Shown here one piece after another: positions 62,207 to 64,000 of a stretch of 64,000 nt of DNA. The stretch is from positions 3,376,161 to 3,440,160 of the forward strand of contig CAXIPT010000008.1 of the NCBI GenBank assembly GCA_964030475.1. Direction: 5' to 3'. A program made the translations under genes and the position numbers. The notes beneath the pieces are model-generated. The model was not told where the DNA came from, made no database searches, and saw only the letters and a program-made list of their open reading frames with translations. The stretch comes from Tethya wilhelma (taxonomy: Eukaryota; Porifera; Demospongiae; Tethyida; Tethyidae). The stretch's first letter is position 1; each line of letters opens with the position of its first letter.

Positions 62207-63914
62207 ATGAAGATTATTCCTACGATTTTAGTACTAGTCTTTCTGCCAGCTTTTGTGTGTGCTATTAGCAACCTCCAGGCCACCTATCCTTTCCGTACTA
62301 CCTTGTTTAACGACCAAGGACAGTACTATGGTCTCTACTGGAACTTCAACATTCCAGAAGCTACTATTCACTTTGCTGTGAACGTGAATACCACTGGCTG
62401 GGTAGGCTTTGGAGTCTCTCCCAATGGACAGATGCCAGGCTCTGATGTCATCATTGGGTGGGTTGCTGATGATGGAACAGCTTATTTTCATGTAAGCTAG
62501 TCACTACTTACTAGCTGCATTGAGTCGGTGTGCTATTAGTGGATATTAAAAAAAATAGCCTGTTAAGTCTCCCTCAGCTTAGTTCTGTCATTGTCTGTAG
62601 GATCGTTTTGCTGACATTCGTTCACGGCCTCCTATTGATGAGAGTCAGGACTGGTTTCTGATCAGTGGAGAGGAAGTGAATGGATTCACCATCCTGGAGT
62701 TCTCAAGGAACTGGACCACCTGTGACCCAAGAGACCTGGAGATTAAGGTATTCACAATAGTATTATAAACTTAGGAGAATGTTTTTCATATTCAAATATT
62801 CGTGTATGAGTTGACAGTGCTTTTGATGTCACAGTATTATTCTAGTCTGGCTGGCCAAACTTTTCGCAAGGGAAAGCAGCTGGCCAGCCAAACTAAGTAC
62901 TATTCATGTGCAGCACCACTCAAACATAGATTTTCAATTAGAGCTGAGTATCTACCAGTATGCAAATTTTCCTTATAACCTAGCCAAAAAAGCTGTCCAT
63001 TAAAACATTTAGAAATTCAAAATGACAAATTGCATGGCATTCTTGGAATTGTAGCTTGTGCTAGCTACATGTATTCCATTATGTATTATGATTACGTAGG
63101 TTGCATGTCCAATACTTTTCCAGGTTCAAACTACACGTGTTGTCTGGAGTTTCCAAGCTAATGATCCCACTGATCCTCTTGGTAACACTGCCATGTTCCA
63201 TGACTATCAGGGATCAGCTAGTTTGAATCTTCTTGGAGGACTCACTAACCCTCCAGCTGAACCAGATGATGCCCAGTCCTTTGTCATTGGAGTCAATGGT
63301 GTAAGCAAAAATAGCATGATTCTCATCTGGTTCTTAAATAATTATTCTTATATACTTGCACTGCTCTAGGTCACCATACCTTCTCATGCTGACACCACCT
63401 ACTGGTGTGCTAGTGTTCAACTACCCCCAGAGATAATCTCCCAAGAAAGATACATTACCAGGGTGAGTAAAATTATATATTATACATGTAGTTTTTCTGT
63501 CACATCATTCATAAACATGTTACTATGGCATCGTATTGTTATGAGGATTTGGTTGCATTAGATATCACCAATAATTAGTCCCAATCAACGACAGTATGTA
63601 CACCACATGATTGCTCACTTGTGTCCCTTTTTGGATCCTGCTAATGCTGGAGTATCAGCTCCTTGCTACAATGTCTCGAGAAATGTCAGAAATTGTTTTA
63701 GAGGACCAGTTATTGCTGGCTGGGCTGTTGGTGGAGAGGTACGTATTATGGTAATATTGATGTACATGGTTATATCAAAGAAGACGGTTGTTAAGAAACT
63801 TGCCTTTGTAGGATATAGTGTTCCCTGAGAATGTATCTCTCCCTGTTGGTGGTCCTGGAGCAGAGATGTTTATGCTGATTGAGATCCATTATGACAATCC
63901 AGACCTTGATGAAG
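62207..63914 (+). CDS. DOMON and copper type II monooxygenase, gene 3, 3' end outside the window
   Basis: Exons 62207-62491, 62601-62747, 63124-63300, 63370-63462, 63562-63738 and 63812-63914 are visible; the rest lies beyond the window. The start at 62207 (MKIIPTILVLVFLPAFVCA) gives a good signal peptide; an ATG at 62195 adds four residues. The DOMON domain is complete, with FGVSPNGQMPGSDVIIGW and DESQDWFLISGEE. The first copper domain begins with DTTYWC, YVHHMIAHLCP and EIHYDNP, so the visible CuH candidates are intact. The last visible exon ends in the same phase as its equivalents in genes 1 and 2. The protein is probably an active-type paralogue, but the CuM half cannot be seen. Confidence 0.85.
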
Positions 63915-63951
63915 GTGCTATATAAGCTAAATAATTTATTGATCAGTTTAT

Positions 63952-63954
<3 letters not shown>

Positions 63955-64000
<46 letters not shown>
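63955..64000 (+). repeat. (GT)n microsatellite at the window end
   Basis: A GT run in intron 6 of monooxygenase gene 3, reaching the end of the window. Confidence 0.9.

Overview
The window is nuclear DNA of an animal, most likely a sponge or another early-branching metazoan. Every gene is split by GT-AG introns, the conserved genes are animal orthologues (MICU, TMEM165, NDUFA2, ZDHHC13/17, DOMON/copper monooxygenases), and the sequence is AT-rich with very many dinucleotide microsatellites. The sponge assignment is inference from tandem ankyrin arrays and expanded lineage-specific families. Single N characters at 2224, 14368 and 25311 look like assembly joins.

Layout. 1-5.0 kb: three ankyrin-repeat coding blocks on +, the first cut by the window edge and the second broken by a one-base frameshift. 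5.3-20.5 kb (-): one large gene for a helical/ubiquitin-like/SH3/proline-rich/PH/RhoGAP-like scaffold. I rebuilt it exon by exon with matching phases, giving about 1394 aa. Its introns hold a three-exon, frame-compatible fragment of an SLC4 bicarbonate transporter and a full-length 5S rRNA sequence. 20.9-23.5 kb (-): MICU-family regulator of the mitochondrial calcium uniporter, with an AT-AC (U12-type) intron. 23.6-37.0 kb (+): TMEM165/GDT1, whose roughly 10 kb intron carries four tandem antisense two-exon genes (26.3-35.8 kb) for an unrecognised membrane-protein family with a four-cysteine ectodomain, about seven membrane spans and an acidic tail. 37.5-38.0 kb (-): NDUFA2. 38.2-41.7 kb (+): ankyrin-DHHC palmitoyltransferase. 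41.9-46.2 kb (+): CNBD2-like protein with two cyclic-nucleotide-binding folds. 46.4-64 kb (+): three tandem genes for secreted or surface DOMON plus copper type II monooxygenases (MOXD1/DBH-like), the third cut by the window end.

There is no operon logic. Two head-to-head pairs (MICU/TMEM165 and NDUFA2/ZDHHC) probably share short promoters. The three monooxygenase genes share a palindromic GCATGCGCA site upstream of their starts. Two segments (850 bp in TMEM165, about 930 bp in CNBD2-like) are repeated essentially exactly, with exon phases that forbid using both copies, so they are probably assembly or allelic duplications. A third duplication, in monooxygenase gene 1, is diverged and frame-compatible.

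The strongest candidates for something undescribed are the nested antisense membrane-protein array and the SLC4 cassette inside the RhoGAP gene. All exon models come from reading splice sites and conserved protein sequence by eye; no transcript evidence was available.
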